A DNA stretch of 64,000 nucleotides from Bolinopsis microptera (GCF_026151205.1 NC_087076.1:4946402-5010401), one strand, 5' to 3'; numbered from the stretch's first letter, positions 13,050 to 25,960 are shown. The notes: generated by a model from the letters alone, not told the origin. Numbers and translations: made by a program.

Positions 13050-16000
13050 CAGGTACTGAGCCTTGAGTTTGTAGAGAATACCCGCAATTCTAGATACTTT
13101 AAGGTGGCTAAATGTCTAAATTGGTGGGCCCAATTAGCTTAGTATCAAATGATCACGCCAAGAAACTTTTCGTGATAACTTTGCTTAGACGCTCACCTCC
13201 CCAGTAGATTTCTATATCCATTATTTTTTTTATTGTAAGATCATATATTTCGTTCTAGCATTTAATTTAAGCCCGTTATTAGTAGCCAACTCATATATCA
13301 AAGTCATCATCTCATACACCACGCATTTACGTTGTTCTAATGTATCTGATACTTATTAATAGGTTTGCGTCGTCAGCGAAATAAATATGTTTAGCTCAAA
13401 TTACTAATCTGAGGAAGGTCGTTGATGTAGTTATGACCAGAAATTATGTCCCGAGAATGGAGCCCTGTGGTACTCCGTAGGTAAGTTTGAGGTGAGATAG
13501 ACTTGCAGTTGTTGACGCTCACGTATTGCTCTCTATCGGTTAGGATATGAGTGAAACAAGATAAAGCAACCCCCGAACATCCAATAGTGCCAAGTTTTCC
13601 TCAGAAGAAGACTGCTGCAACCATGTCAAAGGCCTTGCTGTATCCAATAAAGCAGTGCTGTGACCTGCTTTTTTCATAGTGCCCAGTGGAATATGGTTTA
13701 GGGCTTCTAGTAAAGCATGTTCGCAGCTGTGCCCAGCCCGAAATCCGTATTAGAGTCAAATAGAATTTTCTCTGTCTAAAGTGATCTAATATCGCGCTTT
13801 GCATATTTTTTTCAAAGATTTTTGAGGGAACATGACGAGTGTGAGCTAGGACGAAAGTTTGAACTTCAGCACGGTGAACCCACCTAAGTGAAGTTGAACG
13901 AACTTTCGGCGATTTTCAATTTATGCGGAAACTTCCCCTGATGTAGAGACGCAGCGACTAGCAGCTAAGCACTGGTTGCAAGTATATATGCTCACTTTTT
14001 CAGGGGAAGATACTCAAATCAGGAAGACGACTTAATCTTCAAACCCTTTCATCATTTCAATTATTTCTGATGGCGGACGAATCTTCTAGATTCATGCTCC
14101 TCTGGCATTTGCTATCTTTGAGTTTCTGAATACGATAGTCCCTGCCCTCAAGCATCGAGACCATTTTCTCTCGTAAGATCTCAGCAATATTGCAGAAATA
14201 GTCATTGAAGCTATATCGCACTTGCAGAGAATCAGTTATCTCGCTCCCATTATATTACTGTTGGTTTATCTTAATTTTGCCTTTTTTATTCTGTTAACAA
14301 GTTATTTAACCATTTCCATTGTTTTCCTGCTGTCGCTAGAATATATTGTAAAGTAACGCGTTGTATATTTGTTTTTTTTTTGTGGCCTTATCCACTGATG
14401 AGATTTTTATTTCACAAATTTCTTTCATTTTCTTGACCTTATATATCATTTTTCAGTGGTAGGGTTTGTGACAAATCTTCATACAATTTATTTTTGGATC
14501 ACATGCGCACCGAAAAACCAATTCTTGGATCCACGGCATTGTGTTTTTTAACGGCGCCTGTTTACTCTTTTTTTTGCCTTAATGGGAAATTTCGGTCGTA
14601 TAAGTTCACTATATTTTTTATCGAAAGCGCTCAAATTTATCATCTACCGAATCATAGTTATTAACCAAGTTCCAGTCTACGGCAAAATGTCGTCTCGAAC
14701 TTTGGATACGACATCGTTATTACTCGAGAAGACAATTTTCTGTTGTATCTTCATGAAGTTTACAACTGAGCCTATTACTGATCAACCATGATTGTGACAA
14801 AAGTTGCCAAGTGGTCAGAGAATGACTCAGAAATTACACCCGATTTTTACAGCGGTGGCAATAAGACGAAAATATGGTCAATGATTGTCGCACTGTGATC
14901 CTGTGACTCTAGTTGGTCCTAGATATCACAGGGAGCGAACCAAGCTCCTGCTAGAGTGTCCACATACTTATGAACAGAGGTCTATTCTTCTCCGTAGATC
15001 TAGTAGGTCTATGTTAGTATCACCGCCAGTATGAATATTTTTTGTTTCGATGTCTTGCTAAGTTACGAGGAAATTTTTAATTGTTCAAGGCAAACCATTC
15101 AAATCCCCACTTGAGGAGCGATCTATATACAGATTAACGCGTTTTTTGTGCCCTTTCAGAGGTAAGTTCTGCAACCAAGAATTCTCCTAATCTTGAGATA
15201 ATCGTGGCAGACATAGACGCTTCTTAACGTTTATGATGTCCAATAATTCCATAGTATTTTTGTTAACATATAGAACTAATCCTCCACACACGATTTGACG
15301 CTCTGGCGGGAGTCTGAACAATACGGTGGATAGAAACCCTCTAGTTCGAGCTCCTCTCCCTGAAAAGCAACACATTCCGTGTTACAATTTGTTTCCATTG
15401 AAGCAGAGAACTCGTATTTTGGTGTATTGATCTGTCTTATATTCTCCCCGAATTCTTCAATGTTCCCATTAAGATGACCTAACATTTAGCGAGAAAAGGT
15501 TTTAAATCATACTCCTTCGGTATGTTTTATTGCTTTTCGCGGTATAGTATTTGCAGTGTATTTAGAAGACTAGACGTTGTTCTCCATGGATTCAAATCAC
15601 ATCAGTAATCATCACGATCACCTATTTGATCAGATAGGTGGTCGCGATTAAATGGGTTAAACATAAAGTGTTACACTGAGATTTAATCATGTGAAGCTGT
15701 CTAATGGAGACATCAATGCTGGGAAAAATTTTTCTCAAGCAATCTTTTCACCTGTTGACCTCAGAACATCTTGTGTGGGATATGTTGTCACATAGCAACA
15801 TTCGGTCCATTTGTCTAACATTCCCAATTTTTGTGCAATGAGTTACATTTTCTCGTTTTATTGGAGACTTGATTTGTATAGCCGTGATGGTAATAGAGGC
15901 ATGACGGAGCCCACAGGACGAATTTTCTGAAATGCCGCTGTAGCAAGACCATTCTCCAGTAAGTTTAGTTATGTCGCTAGTTGTTAGGTGAGCACATTTT

Positions 16001-16797
16001 GGGAGATATGGCATAAAACAGATACTACAATTATACTTATCTTGTGTGAGACTAGGCGCTTTGTACAAGGCCTTACAGGCTATATTTACTACTTCGGACA
16101 ACTCCCAATTTTTTGGCAGTAAAAGATACTCTTGTTTTAAATGATAGATATAGGTTTGCTACTGTATATTAATATAAAAATAAAGTACACGGAAAAACAT
16201 TACTGAAAGTATCAACTCCAGATGAGTGAGCCAAAAAAAGGGGCCAGGGAAGAGTGAGGAAAACGGCGAGGTTTTGTGAACACTCTGTACCGGGTCCTAA
16301 ACTTCAGCCTCCTAACTAGAGAAACAATTCAGTTAAGTGTTATAACTTATATCTGTGGGAATAAGTTTAAAAAGTTAATTGAAGTATGTGAAATGTGAAT
16401 GTGACTTGTATTCTGTTATTTGTAACTTGTAATGTATGTACTTAGTGTCTGATTAACGTGATACAAATTAGTAAAAGATAAGATTACGATTACCCGTAAG
16501 CTGGTGCAGATTAAGACATGGTTCGTATACGGTAACTATTCTTAGTAGATTAATATTATGTCCAAATTTTCGATGTAGTATGTTTTTGTATAATGATTGG
16601 CTGTTTCTAAGGTCTGCCACAATGAAGAAACAACTCCGTCCATAGCGGCCAGTGTTTTCGAATTAAGTAGCTGCCCCCATAAATTCTTTGACACAGGTAC
16701 AGAGAGCGAGCTATCTCTCTCTTGGACAGACTGTTAGGTGGATTCCGTTTCCATCAGGATCTACAATGACCTCTCTTCTCGGTATAAAACAGTACAA
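13050..16797 (-). mobile_element. Element A, copy 3 (minus strand, 3'-truncated, noisy)
   Basis: Minus-strand copy beginning inside the RT C-terminal domain (equivalent to 1511-1549 of copy 1) and running through RT, endonuclease and PHD fingers to the initiator near 16130, then the leader to about 16797. It lacks the last ~1 kb of the element. Non-LTR elements normally lose their 5' end and keep the 3' end, so this truncation is unusual and points to a fold-back join rather than ordinary insertion. Short minus-strand frames such as 15748-16101 show the zinc-finger region with its Cys/His pattern partly intact. Confidence 0.65.
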
Positions 16798-16979
16798 ATA
16801 TGGTGCAGTCAAAGACCATAGCTTGGACACTCTATTGCCTTTAGTTCAAAAATAAAACTGTTAAAAAAAGCTTAAACCTCCTCATTAAGCCACGAGAACC
16901 GTGTGGAGACTAAAGAATTAAATATAAAAAGTCGTGTTAGGATCTTTCTCAATAATAATCAATATTTCTTATAAAATCA

Positions 16980-18100
16980 CATGAAAGGGAGTGGTGTGGT
17001 GTATCATAAGCGAGATAAATCGTTTATTACCAGAAGAAATTATGACAATTTCCGAGCCAAAATTAATACTGTCGGATCTAACATTTTGATAACTGTACAC
17101 TTCGCGTTTGATGCAGTGTACGTTAGGAAGGTCGAAAGGAACAACTCTGGAGAAGCGAGTCCGTCAAGAATAATAGACCTCCTTAGGTGAGACTGCTCAG
17201 TAACTTTAGGCTTATGGAATGCGGTTTCGAGGGGTGCAGCCTCGTCCCCAATCTCTGTTACATTTCCTGATTTCTCACTCAAGAAGCCATGACATTCTCT
17301 CCATTTTCAAATACCTAACTACGTCCGTATTTCTCCATCTACTTCGGTAACAGAGACCACCGCCCGCCAATTTCTTTCACATCAGCCGCAGTCAGTTCTT
17401 TATCAACAGGTCCCCTTGACAGTTCCCCTCCAAAAGCCTTGTTTTCTTGGAATCCTCCCCCATATGTATCAAACTCATTGCTTAGCACAACATACCCGTC
17501 TATACCGACCTTTCTACCAGAGGGGTTTTGGGCTGATCCATAAGTAACCCCATCTAGTACACACTAGCTGCTCAAGTGGTGAGACCTCCACGAGTAGCAC
17601 TCATTTCTCCATGTTTCCTAGCTGGTCATTACCTTGCTACTCATCTCTACAAAGGTGTATAACGTGCGGAATAATCCGGAAACTGCTGAGTGAATCTCAT
17701 TGACATCACTAGATGGTTCCGTAAGCAAAACCAGTTCTTGCTATTACCAGACATAGCTTCTTCACTCCATCCGCACAGCGAGTAGGATTCCTGCAACCGG
17801 TTCCATTCGATGCTTGAAGAGAACGTATTCCTGTATTTGTTGATCCAAACTTAATCCCCGGTAAACGTCCTTTCTACCAGTCTTTGTCCGTGCACGATCA
17901 ACAGATGACTCTGCAGTGAGGAGTAACTCCGAGTATAGAGAGAAGATTGAGAGGCACAACTGGTTACACAACTGTTTCCGAATGTGAGATCTCCTTCCCG
18001 AATACTCGGCTTTATAATACTTATCACCTGATTGTTGTGTGACGGATAGTTTATCGAGGTTTTGAAATTGGAGCGACGATAATTTAGTTCAAGCTGTAGT
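16980..18100 (-). pseudogene. Unidentified coding-like region (left arm of palindrome)
   Basis: On the minus strand several short frames join into one protein-like text across indels: SLDQQIQEYVLFKHRMEPVA at about 17860-17800, ELVLLTEPSSDVNEIHSAV near 17720, and VGIDGYVVLSNEFDTYGGGF near 17480. The same text is recoverable on the plus strand at 24890-25960, so it is real sequence read twice. It may be the second exon of a gene whose previous exon ends at 18965. I do not recognise the family. A transposon-encoded protein is possible because a copia element is next to it. Confidence 0.35.
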
Positions 18101-18104
18101 TCCA

Positions 18105-18815
18105 TGCAACTATAAATGGAAGCTCCAATCTGTCCCTGACAATTGTTAACTGATGTGAAGCTTGCAGTAATCTAGTTGTTAATCTCCTACTTAGTATCCG
18201 CAAGTTAGTATTTTGTTCAAAAATAAAGTTCCACCTAGTATTGAAGTATTAAGTCGACTTTTCATAGAATTGTCAATGTTCGAATATCAGTTTATTATGC
18301 ACGACGATAAATGTAATGTATTAATGCTTTTCATACCAAGTTACAACACAGTCTTCAAGTTATGTATCCTGGGTATTGGACAGGATATTACCCCTTAAAA
18401 AGATTTTCCCTCTCGTTACATAATACTCAATAATGTAATAGATTTGGAGTGTTTTAAAATAGTTTAAAACTAGTAATTATATTGATTGTTAAAGTATTTA
18501 CCAAGAACGTCCCCAGGCGGGTAATATCCTGTCCAAACCCTGGAAACATAAACTTGAAGACTGTGTTGTAAACTTGGATATGAAAAGCATTAATACATTA
18601 CATTTATCGTCGTGCATAATAAACTGATATTCGAACATTGACAATTCTATGAAAAGTTACTTACTACTTAATACTAGGTTGGAACTTTATTTTTGAAACA
18701 AAATACTAATTGCTACAAAGTGAGATAACAAACTAGCTTACTGTAAGCTTCACATCAGATAACAATAGTCAGGGACAGATAGGAGCTTCACATTTATTAA
18801 GTTGCATGTGTAATG
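18105..18815. repeat. Hairpin (fold-back) element, about 0.7 kb, left arm copy
   Basis: Two inverted arms of about 290 bases, 18105-18395 and 18505-18815, flank a spacer of roughly 110 bases. Outer ends read 'gaagctccaatctgtccctg' and its complement. The inner ends carry 'ggacaggatattacc' and its complement. The repeat is distinct from the large palindrome because it also exists, complete, inside the other arm (24195-24895). No transposase is present, so this is a MITE-like or fold-back element. A 61-residue frame within it is only a by-product of the repeat. Confidence 0.6.
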
Positions 18816-18964
18816 ATGACTCTTAGTTGACCAATTTAACACCAGTAATTGTCGTATGTACAAAAACCTGTAAAACAGCAATACTTATTACATAATAGAA
18901 TAACTTACAACCAAATTAAACCAATTCCAAATATACTACCTAATAACTAAACATTGTAACACTT

Positions 18965-19160
18965 ACCGTTGGACGGTAGTGTGCTGCCAATGTACCACTC
19001 CTCCCAGTCCAATGGTTATCCTTCTTGGTATCATTGCTAGAAAGGTAAACACGGTTAAAGTATTCGTCCACGAAAGGATAGAGAAAGGTGTGAACCAGAT
19101 AATAACATTCCCCGGTTTTCCTTTTCCAGCAATGCTAGCCCCCATTTCTCTCAGATTGCC
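18965..19160 (-). pseudogene. Possible exon with splice donor (left arm copy)
   Basis: A 60-residue minus-strand frame begins MGASIAGKGKPGNV and runs to a strong donor, CAACG|GTAAGTGTT, with the exon ending at about 18965. The hairpin element and then the unidentified coding-like region 16980-18100 lie downstream on the same strand, so hairpin-in-intron is a natural reading. The mirrored copy at 23851-24040 keeps the donor (GTAAGTATT) but not the same frame, so the translation is uncertain. Function unknown. Confidence 0.3.
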
Positions 19161-20095
19161 ACTACTTAAATTTCACAAAAATACGCTCGAAAGATCCGAC
19201 TGAGCTACATCTGTCTAGATTAATCACCCGCATGACCTAATCTAGACATAATCCCTAAAATAAACTGCCACACTCCTCGAAATTTTCCAAAAATTACGCT
19301 CAACAACCCGATGGGGAGCTAACCGCTGTCTTCTGATTACACCCGCAGTTGACCTTCGAGACTAAAACAATTCGAAGTTTATTACCAAGCAAACATAATT
19401 CATCATATTAAAATTCTCTTCAAACCCCGCTAAAATACAAAACGCCACGCAACCAGTCGCGGCATTTTCAAATGCAGCTACACGGTAATTTTTATTCCAC
19501 TGCGCACAAAAAACAAGCAATCTAGAAAATCCTTTGTCCGTATTTTAAAAACTCACTGAGGTTTAAAGAATCTAGCTCAAAAACTAAAGAGCGTCTCATA
19601 AAACGAATAAAAATTTGAAATAAATGCTAACAGAACAAACTCAGCAAAGAGGATAAGCTACCTAAATTAGCTACAAACAAAGTATATAAGCAGATATATT
19701 AATTAAGTATACTCTGCGACCACACTCTTTTTGCAAATAAAATGAAATATACAAACTCAAAATAAAACTGAACGAGACGTAAATAATATATACTCCTGAC
19801 ATTTGCTCGGCCAAAATAACTCGTAAAAAACACTATTCTACGAATCATGGAACTGAAAAAACAACGAAAAAATTTGCTTAATCTTATAACTGACATAAAA
19901 TTGGTCCTAAACAAGTATTCTATTTAAAATCATGAACCCGACAACAAAGTGTGATAAACAAACTTAACCCGACAAGATTTTAACACAAAACATAAAACTG
20001 AAAACAAACTCAAAAAACCTAAAATAAATACATCGACGCTTTGACTCAAAAACTTAAGAACTCAAACACTCGACAACACTCGAACAGCGTATGAC
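19161..20095. other. Non-coding region 3' of copia pol (left arm), LTR-like
   Basis: No coding sequence is evident. Read on the minus strand it follows the RNase H region of the copia pol and contains a TATA-like word near 19490 and two diverged repeats of about 118 bases at 19200-19370 (shared words like 'taatc..aagacagc'). A 3' LTR is the likeliest content, but its ends are not visible. The mirror is 22936-23850. Confidence 0.3.
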
Positions 20096-21588
20096 CGATG
20101 ACTATCTTTGAGATATTCGTCCAAGTGAAAGTATTCCTGTTTCAAGAATCTTTGCCAAATCTCCACTGTAACACCCTTCTTTGTTAAACATCAGCCCAAC
20201 ATATTTGGTGTAAAACCCATCTGAACTCTCCTATTACACCTTTATGTAAGTTTTTCTGCAGATCGGCTATATCAAGGATAATCTTTATCTTGACCCTAAC
20301 TGCTGGAGTGTACCTATCATAGAGTTGTTTTGAAACAATCAAGCCAACAATCGGGATCAACTTCATTATGCGGACTCCTGAAAACAACAATCTGACAACA
20401 CTTGTCTTATATAGATCGCTGCCAGGCTGTGCCGAAGTACAGCTAAGTGTTTTCAGCAGCGAATATAGAGTGCCGACTCTGCTTTAACTTTATTGCCGAC
20501 CACCTATCAGGTTTGCTACATTTCCAACGTAAGGAAAATAATGTAACCACTAGCACTATGCTTGGTTGCGGAGATGTTCCCAAGCTTGCATCTGGGAAGC
20601 ACAAGAGGTGTATAGTGTTCCTTTCTCAATATCTAATTTTTCTATAGACTAATCTTTTTTGGGCCCGTCAGCCAATTATCTTGTTACCTAAGAATTTAAA
20701 CTTTTAAGGTGTTTCACTTTTTGTACGTGTAAGTGGAATGTTCCAGAGTGTAAAAGGATAAATCAGGGTCTGGTTTGAGAGCTCAAGCCACAAAAGTTTT
20801 TTCCCCAATCGCTTTTGAAATTCTACTAATTCCTCCTCCGTGAGGTCACTCTCTGCTTCCGTACATCTTGCTACTAGCTATATCCACAGGTCTTGATACG
20901 AATGCGTAATCTCTTTGATCGACATATATATCTTCATTCTGCTCCACTTTCCACCCAAGATAGGTGAAAACTCCCCGTATAACTTCTGCTGATTTTTGAA
21001 CGTCCTGTAGATTTATTTTATTACGTGTTTCTTGAATCGCGTGTTCCACAGTGCAATAATATCATCAACGTGTGTAACCATCACTCCTTGCAATTCTGTA
21101 TGTTCTCGGTAATAATCTAAACAAAGATTTATCTAACTTTGGATCTCACAGCGTAGAAGTTCTCAGTCAGATGTTTCCTTAATAGTAACGTTACCATCGT
21201 CTTCACTGTCACCGAAGTTCCCGCGAAAGCGTTAAGTAATTTCCAGAATACACCCTCGCTTCCTATATCACGGGAGGTTTAACAAATACGTCTCTCATAG
21301 TTCCTTTAGCTTGAAGAAAAGCACTGGATTACATCTAAAGTGTCAAACAGTCCAATTATAGAAGCTGCGTAGTGAAAATAACAGTCAATAACTACATAGT
21401 TCCCGTAGGAGAGTCCCTTTTCCTCATGACACAATTACTCCTCGAAACCTCTAGCAACCAGTCTTGTCTTTAAACTTGCTCATCGTTTCCCCTCCCCTTA
21501 GTAAGTTACTACCCACCTTGAGATACATGACTTTGTCCCGGTATCTTCTTTTGTTTCTTGGTATAGGCTCCGAATTTTCTGACAGTCT
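20096..21588 (-). pseudogene. Ty1/copia-type pol: RT to RNase H (left arm)
   Basis: Minus-strand sequence reads, through indels, as the C-terminal half of a copia polyprotein. RT entry is at 21588-21440 (RWVVTY, then RLVARGFEE), 'LDVTHAFLQAK' follows, and 'KPLYGL' is readable in the mirror arm. Next come the YLGWKVEQNEDIYVDQRDYA block at 20846-21049 and the RNase H portion near 20450-20300 (IFAAETL, VGLIVSKQLYD). Gag, protease and integrase are absent because the sequence folds back at 21589. The frame is broken repeatedly, which I attribute mostly to read errors. Confidence 0.55.
21456..21588. other. Loop of the large palindrome (fold-back point 21588/21589)
   Basis: Left-arm sequence ends with the complement of 'ttgctagaggtttcgag' at about 21440-21455 and continues 133 bases further into RT coding sequence. 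At 21589 the plus strand restarts at 'ttgctagaggtttcgagag'. The 133 bases occur once only and form the loop. The arms extend to about 13050 on the left and 29913 on the right (about 8.4 kb each). No adapter-like sequence is visible at the turn. Confidence 0.65.
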
Positions 21589-22935
21589 TTTGCTAGAGGT
21601 TTCGAGAGAATTGTGTCATGAGGAAAGAACTCTCCTACGGTAAACTAAGGAAGTTATTAGACTGTATATTTCACTAGCAGCTTCATAAATTGGACTGTTT
21701 GATCACTTTAGATGTAACCATGCTTTTCTTCAAGCTAAAGAAATATGAGAGACGTATTTGTTAACTCACCCCTGATATAAGGAAGCGAGGAGTAATCTCT
21801 GGAAATTACTTAAACCTCTATACTGACTTGGTGACAGTGCAAGACGATGGTACGTTTACTATTAAGGAACATCTACTGAGACATCTAGCTGGTGAGATCT
21901 CAAAGTAGATAAATTTGTATAGATAATACGAGAACAACACATTGCAAGGATGTGATGGTTACACACGTTGATGATATACTGCACTGTGGAACAACGCGAT
22001 TCAAGAACACTGTAATAAATAATCTACAGTCGTTTCAAAATCAAGCAGAAGTTATACTGGAGTATTCACCTATCTGGGGTGGAAAGTGGTGCATGAATGA
22101 AGATATATAATGTCGATCAAAGAGATTACGCATTAGCTTAAAGACCTGTGGATATAGCTAGTAGCAGATGTACGGAAGCAGAGCGTGACCTCACGATGGA
22201 GAATTCGTAGAATATCAAAACTATTGGGAAAACTTTGTGTTGAGCTCTCAAACCAGAACCTGAATTATCCTTTGTCACTCTGGAACATTCCACTTAACAG
22301 TACCAAGAAAGTGGAAACACCTTAAAAGTTTAAATAAGTAACAAAGAAATTGGCTACGGTCCCCCCAAAAGAGTAGTCTATAGAAAATTAATAATTTAAA
22401 AGTGAAACTTAACACCTCTTGTCTTCTACAGAATGCAAGCTTGGGCAACATCTCCGAAACCAAGCATAGTGCTAGTGGTTACAATATTTTCCTTACAGAT
22501 GGAAATGTAGCAAACCTTATAGCGTGGTCGAGCAATAAAGTTAAGAGAGGTCGTGCACTCATATTCGCTGCTGAAACACTACGTAGCTTCTTGGCACAGC
22601 TGCAGCGATCTATATAAGACATGTTGTCGAAATGTTGTCAGGTGATGCATCTCGAGGCATAAAGATGATCCCGATTGTTGTCTTGATTGATTCAAAACAC
22701 TCTATGAAATTACACTCCACAGTTTGTGTCCAAGATAAAAGATTATCCTTGATATAGCCGTTCTGCAGGAAAACTAACATAAAGGGGTAATAGGAGAGAT
22801 TCAGATGGTTCCACACAAAATTGTTGAGCTAGACTGTTTACCAAAGAAGTGGCCCATGGAGATTTGGCAAATGATTCTTGAACTGATACTTTCACTTGGA
22901 ACGAATATCTCAAAAGATAGTCATCGGTCATAAGC
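21589..22935 (+). pseudogene. Ty1/copia-type pol: RT to RNase H (right arm)
   Basis: Plus-strand mirror of 20096-21455. Readable pieces are LVARGFEE at the start, 'LDVT.AFLQAK', 'REGVFWKLLKPLY', a 'THVDDIL' box corresponding to the catalytic V/Y-x-DD at about 21965, 'DQRDYAL', and the RNase H piece NIFLTDGNVANLIAWSSNKV at 22402-22617. The order RT then RNase H with the SSNK/AAET words is the Ty1/copia signature. Frames are broken by indels that differ from those in the left arm, so a consensus of the two would be far more open than either alone. Confidence 0.55.
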
Positions 22936-23850
22936 TGTTCGTGTGATTGTTGAGTGTTTGAGTCGTAAGTTTTTGAGTCATGAGTCGATGTATTTAATTA
23001 GGTTTGTTAGTTGTTTCAGTTTTATTGTTGTTGTTAAAATCTTGTCGTGTTTTAAGTTTAGTTTATCACAATTTGTTTCGGGTACTATGATTTTAAATAG
23101 AATACTTGTTTAGGACCAATTTTATGTCTGTTATAAGATTAAGCAAATTTTTTCAGTATTTTATTCAGTTCCCATGATTCGTAGAATAGTGTTTTTACGA
23201 GTTATTTGCTGGAGCAATTCAGGAGTATATTCCTTTCGTCTCGTCAGTTTTATTATGAGTTTGCATATTTCATTTAATTTTTGCAAAAGAGTGTGTCGCA
23301 GTTAAACATAATAATATATCTGCGTATATAATATGTTTGAGCTAATTTAGGTAGCTTTCCCTTTATGCTGAGTTAGTTCTGTTAGCATTTATTTCAAATT
23401 TTTATTCGTTTTTATAGACGCTCTTAGTTTTTGAGCTAGATTTGTAAACCTCTCGTGAGTTTTTAAGAATCGGACAAAGGATTTTCTAGATTGCTAGTTT
23501 TTTTTGGTGCGCGTGGTATAAAAAGTACCAGTGTAGCAGCATTGAAAATGCGCCTGGTTGCGTGGCGTTTTGTATTTTAGCGGGGTTTGAAGAGATTGGT
23601 TAATATGATTTATTATAATTTTCTTGGTAATAACTTCGATGTTTTAGTCTCGATAGGTCACAGCGGGTGATAATCAAAAGACAGCGGGAGCTCCAACGGG
23701 GTTGTTGAGCGTAATTATTGAACATTTCGAGAGTGTGGCAGTTATTTTATGGATATGTCTAGAATAGGTCACTGCTGGTGTTAATCTGAAGACAGCTGTA
23801 TCTCAGACGGGATCTTCGAGGCGTATTTTTGTGAATATTAGTGTGCAAAC
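22936..23850. other. Non-coding region 3' of copia pol (right arm), LTR-like
   Basis: Mirror of 19161-20095. It contains 'ggtataaaaag' at about 23517, a plausible TATA box inside an LTR, and two diverged tandem repeats of about 118 bases between 23640 and 23840. No frame is conserved with the left arm. LTR ends were not resolved. Confidence 0.3.
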
Positions 23851-24040
23851 TTGAGAGAAATTGGGGCTAGCATTGCGGAAAAGGAAAACCGGGGAATGTT
23901 AATACTGGTTCACACCTTTCTCTCTCTTTCGGGACAGAATACCGTTCTAACCGTGTTTACCCTTTCTAGCAATGACTACCACAGAATGGAGAAACTATTG
24001 GACTGGGGAGGAGGTGAACATTGGCACACACACCGTCCAA
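23851..24040 (+). pseudogene. Possible exon with splice donor (right arm copy)
   Basis: Mirror of 18965-19160. It begins GASIAEKENRG and ends at a donor, CCAATCG|GTAAGTATT, near 24040. The first 15 residues agree in frame with the left copy and the rest diverges by indels. The donor and its position before the hairpin element are conserved in both copies. Confidence 0.3.
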
Positions 24041-24194
24041 TCGGTAAGTATTTACATGTTTAGTTATTAGGAAAATTTTGGAATGGTTTAATTTGGTTGA
24101 AAGTTTATTCATTATGTAATAAAAATTGTGTTTTACAGGTTTTGTACATACGACAATTACTGGTTTTAATTGGTCAACTAAGAGTCATCTAACA

Positions 24195-24895
24195 CATGCA
24201 ACTAATAAATGTGAAGCTCCAATCTGTCCCTGACTATTGTTATCTGATGTGAAGCTTACAGTAAGCTAGGTTTTGTTATCTCACTTTTGTAGTCAATTAG
24301 TAGTTGTATCAAAAATAAAGTCCACCTAGTAAAGAGTAAGTAACCTTTTCATAGAATTGTCTCAGCAGATCGAAATCAGTTTATTATGCACTGACGATAA
24401 ATGTAATGTATTAAAGCTTTTCATACCAAGTACAACACAGTCTTCAGTAATGTATCCTGGTTTGGACAGGATATTACCCGCACTGGGACGTTACTGGTAA
24501 CCTATAAAATCATATTACTAGTTTTTTAAAAACTCATTACAACACTACAAATCTATTACATTTATTGGTGTAATTAGTAACGAGATGGAAATATTTATAA
24601 GCGGGTAATATCCTGTCCAAACCCAGGATACATAACTTGAAGACTGTGTTGTAACTTGGTATGAAAAGCATTAATACATTACATTTATCGTCGTGCATAA
24701 TAAACTGATATTCGAACATTGACAATTCTATGAAAAGTTACTTACTACTTAATACTAGGTTGGAACTTTATTTTTGAAACAAAATACTAATTGCTACAAA
24801 GTGAGATAACAAACTAGCTTACTGTAAGCTTCACATCAGATAACAATTGTCAGGGACAGATTGGAGCTTCACATTTATTAGTTGCATGAACTACA
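24195..24895. repeat. Hairpin (fold-back) element, right arm copy
   Basis: Inverted arms 24200-24490 and 24600-24895 repeat the structure at 18105-18815: the same 'ccaatctgtccctgac' ends and the same 'ggacaggatattacc' inner words, around a central spacer of about 110 bases. It lies between the possible donor at 24040 and the unidentified coding-like region starting near 24890. Confidence 0.6.
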
Positions 24896-25960
24896 GCTCT
24901 GCCAACTAAATTATCGTCAGCTCAAATTTCAAAACTCGATAAATTAACGTCACACAAAAATCAGGTGAAAATTGTATTTAATAAAGCCGAGTATTCCCGG
25001 GAGGAGATCTTCACAATTCGAACAGTTATGTTAACCCATGAGTGCCTCTCTACTCTTCTCTCTATACTCGGAGTATCCTCACTGCAGAGTCATCTGTTGA
25101 CGAGCCCGGACAAAGACTGTAGAAAGACGGTAACAGGGGATTAAAGTTTTGGATCAACACACCAGGACTACGTTTCTCTTCATCCCACGGAAATGGGAAC
25201 CGTGCAAGAATCCTACTCCTGTGGCGGATGGGTGAAGAAATACAGTCTGGAATGAGCAAGTACTGGTTTGCTTACGGAAACATCTAGTGATTCAATGAGA
25301 TTCACTCAGCAGATACCGGATTATTCCGAACGTTATACACAATGTAGATATGAAGTAAGCAAGTAACTGACCAGCTCAGGAACATGGAGACATGTGTGCT
25401 ACACTGGAGTCCTCACCACTAGAGCAGCTAGTGTGTACTATGATGGGTTACTTATAGCTCAGCCACAACCCCTCTGGTAGAAAGAGTCGGTATAGACGGG
25501 TTGTAGTGCTAGAGCAATGATTTGATACATAATGGGGGAGGATTACCAAAATACAATGCTTTTGGAGGGAACTGTTTCAAGGTGAACCTGATTGATAAAG
25601 AACTGACTGCTGCTGAAGTGAAGAAAAAGGCGGACCTGTGGTCTCTGTTCCGAAGTAGAAGAAAATACGGAACGTAGTGAGGTATTTGAAATGGGAAGAC
25701 ATGCTTCTTGAGGAGAAATCAGTGAAATGAAACAGAGATTGACTAGGATGCACCCCTGAACCGATTCATAAGCCACAGATACTGAGCAGTCTCAACCTAA
25801 GGGCGTCTAATTATTCTTGACGGACTCGCTTCTCAGAGATGTTCCTTTCGACCTTCCTAACGTAACACTGCATCAAACGCGAGTGTACCAGTTATCCAAA
25901 ATTTTAGATCACGAACAGTAAATTTCTGGCTCGAAAAATTTGTCATAATTTCTCTGGTAT
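24896..25960 (+). pseudogene. Unidentified coding-like region (right arm)
   Basis: Mirror of 16980-18100, plus strand. It retains recognisable words of the same protein (ETSSD..NEIHSAD.GLFRTLYT near 25280, VGIDG near 25490, KELTAAEVKKK near 25600). Both copies agree on protein text but not on indels. Family unknown. A candidate acceptor 'ctacag' lies at about 24890-24896. Confidence 0.35.

Noticed and set aside
18213-18398. 61-codon frame repeated at 24537-24725
   Set aside because: Its repeated appearance is explained by the hairpin arms; no family and no codon-level conservation beyond the DNA repeat.
21456-21588. Sequencing adapter at the palindrome turn
   Set aside because: The loop translates as RT coding sequence continuous with the left arm and has no adapter-like repeat; the turn is a fold-back, not an adapter join.
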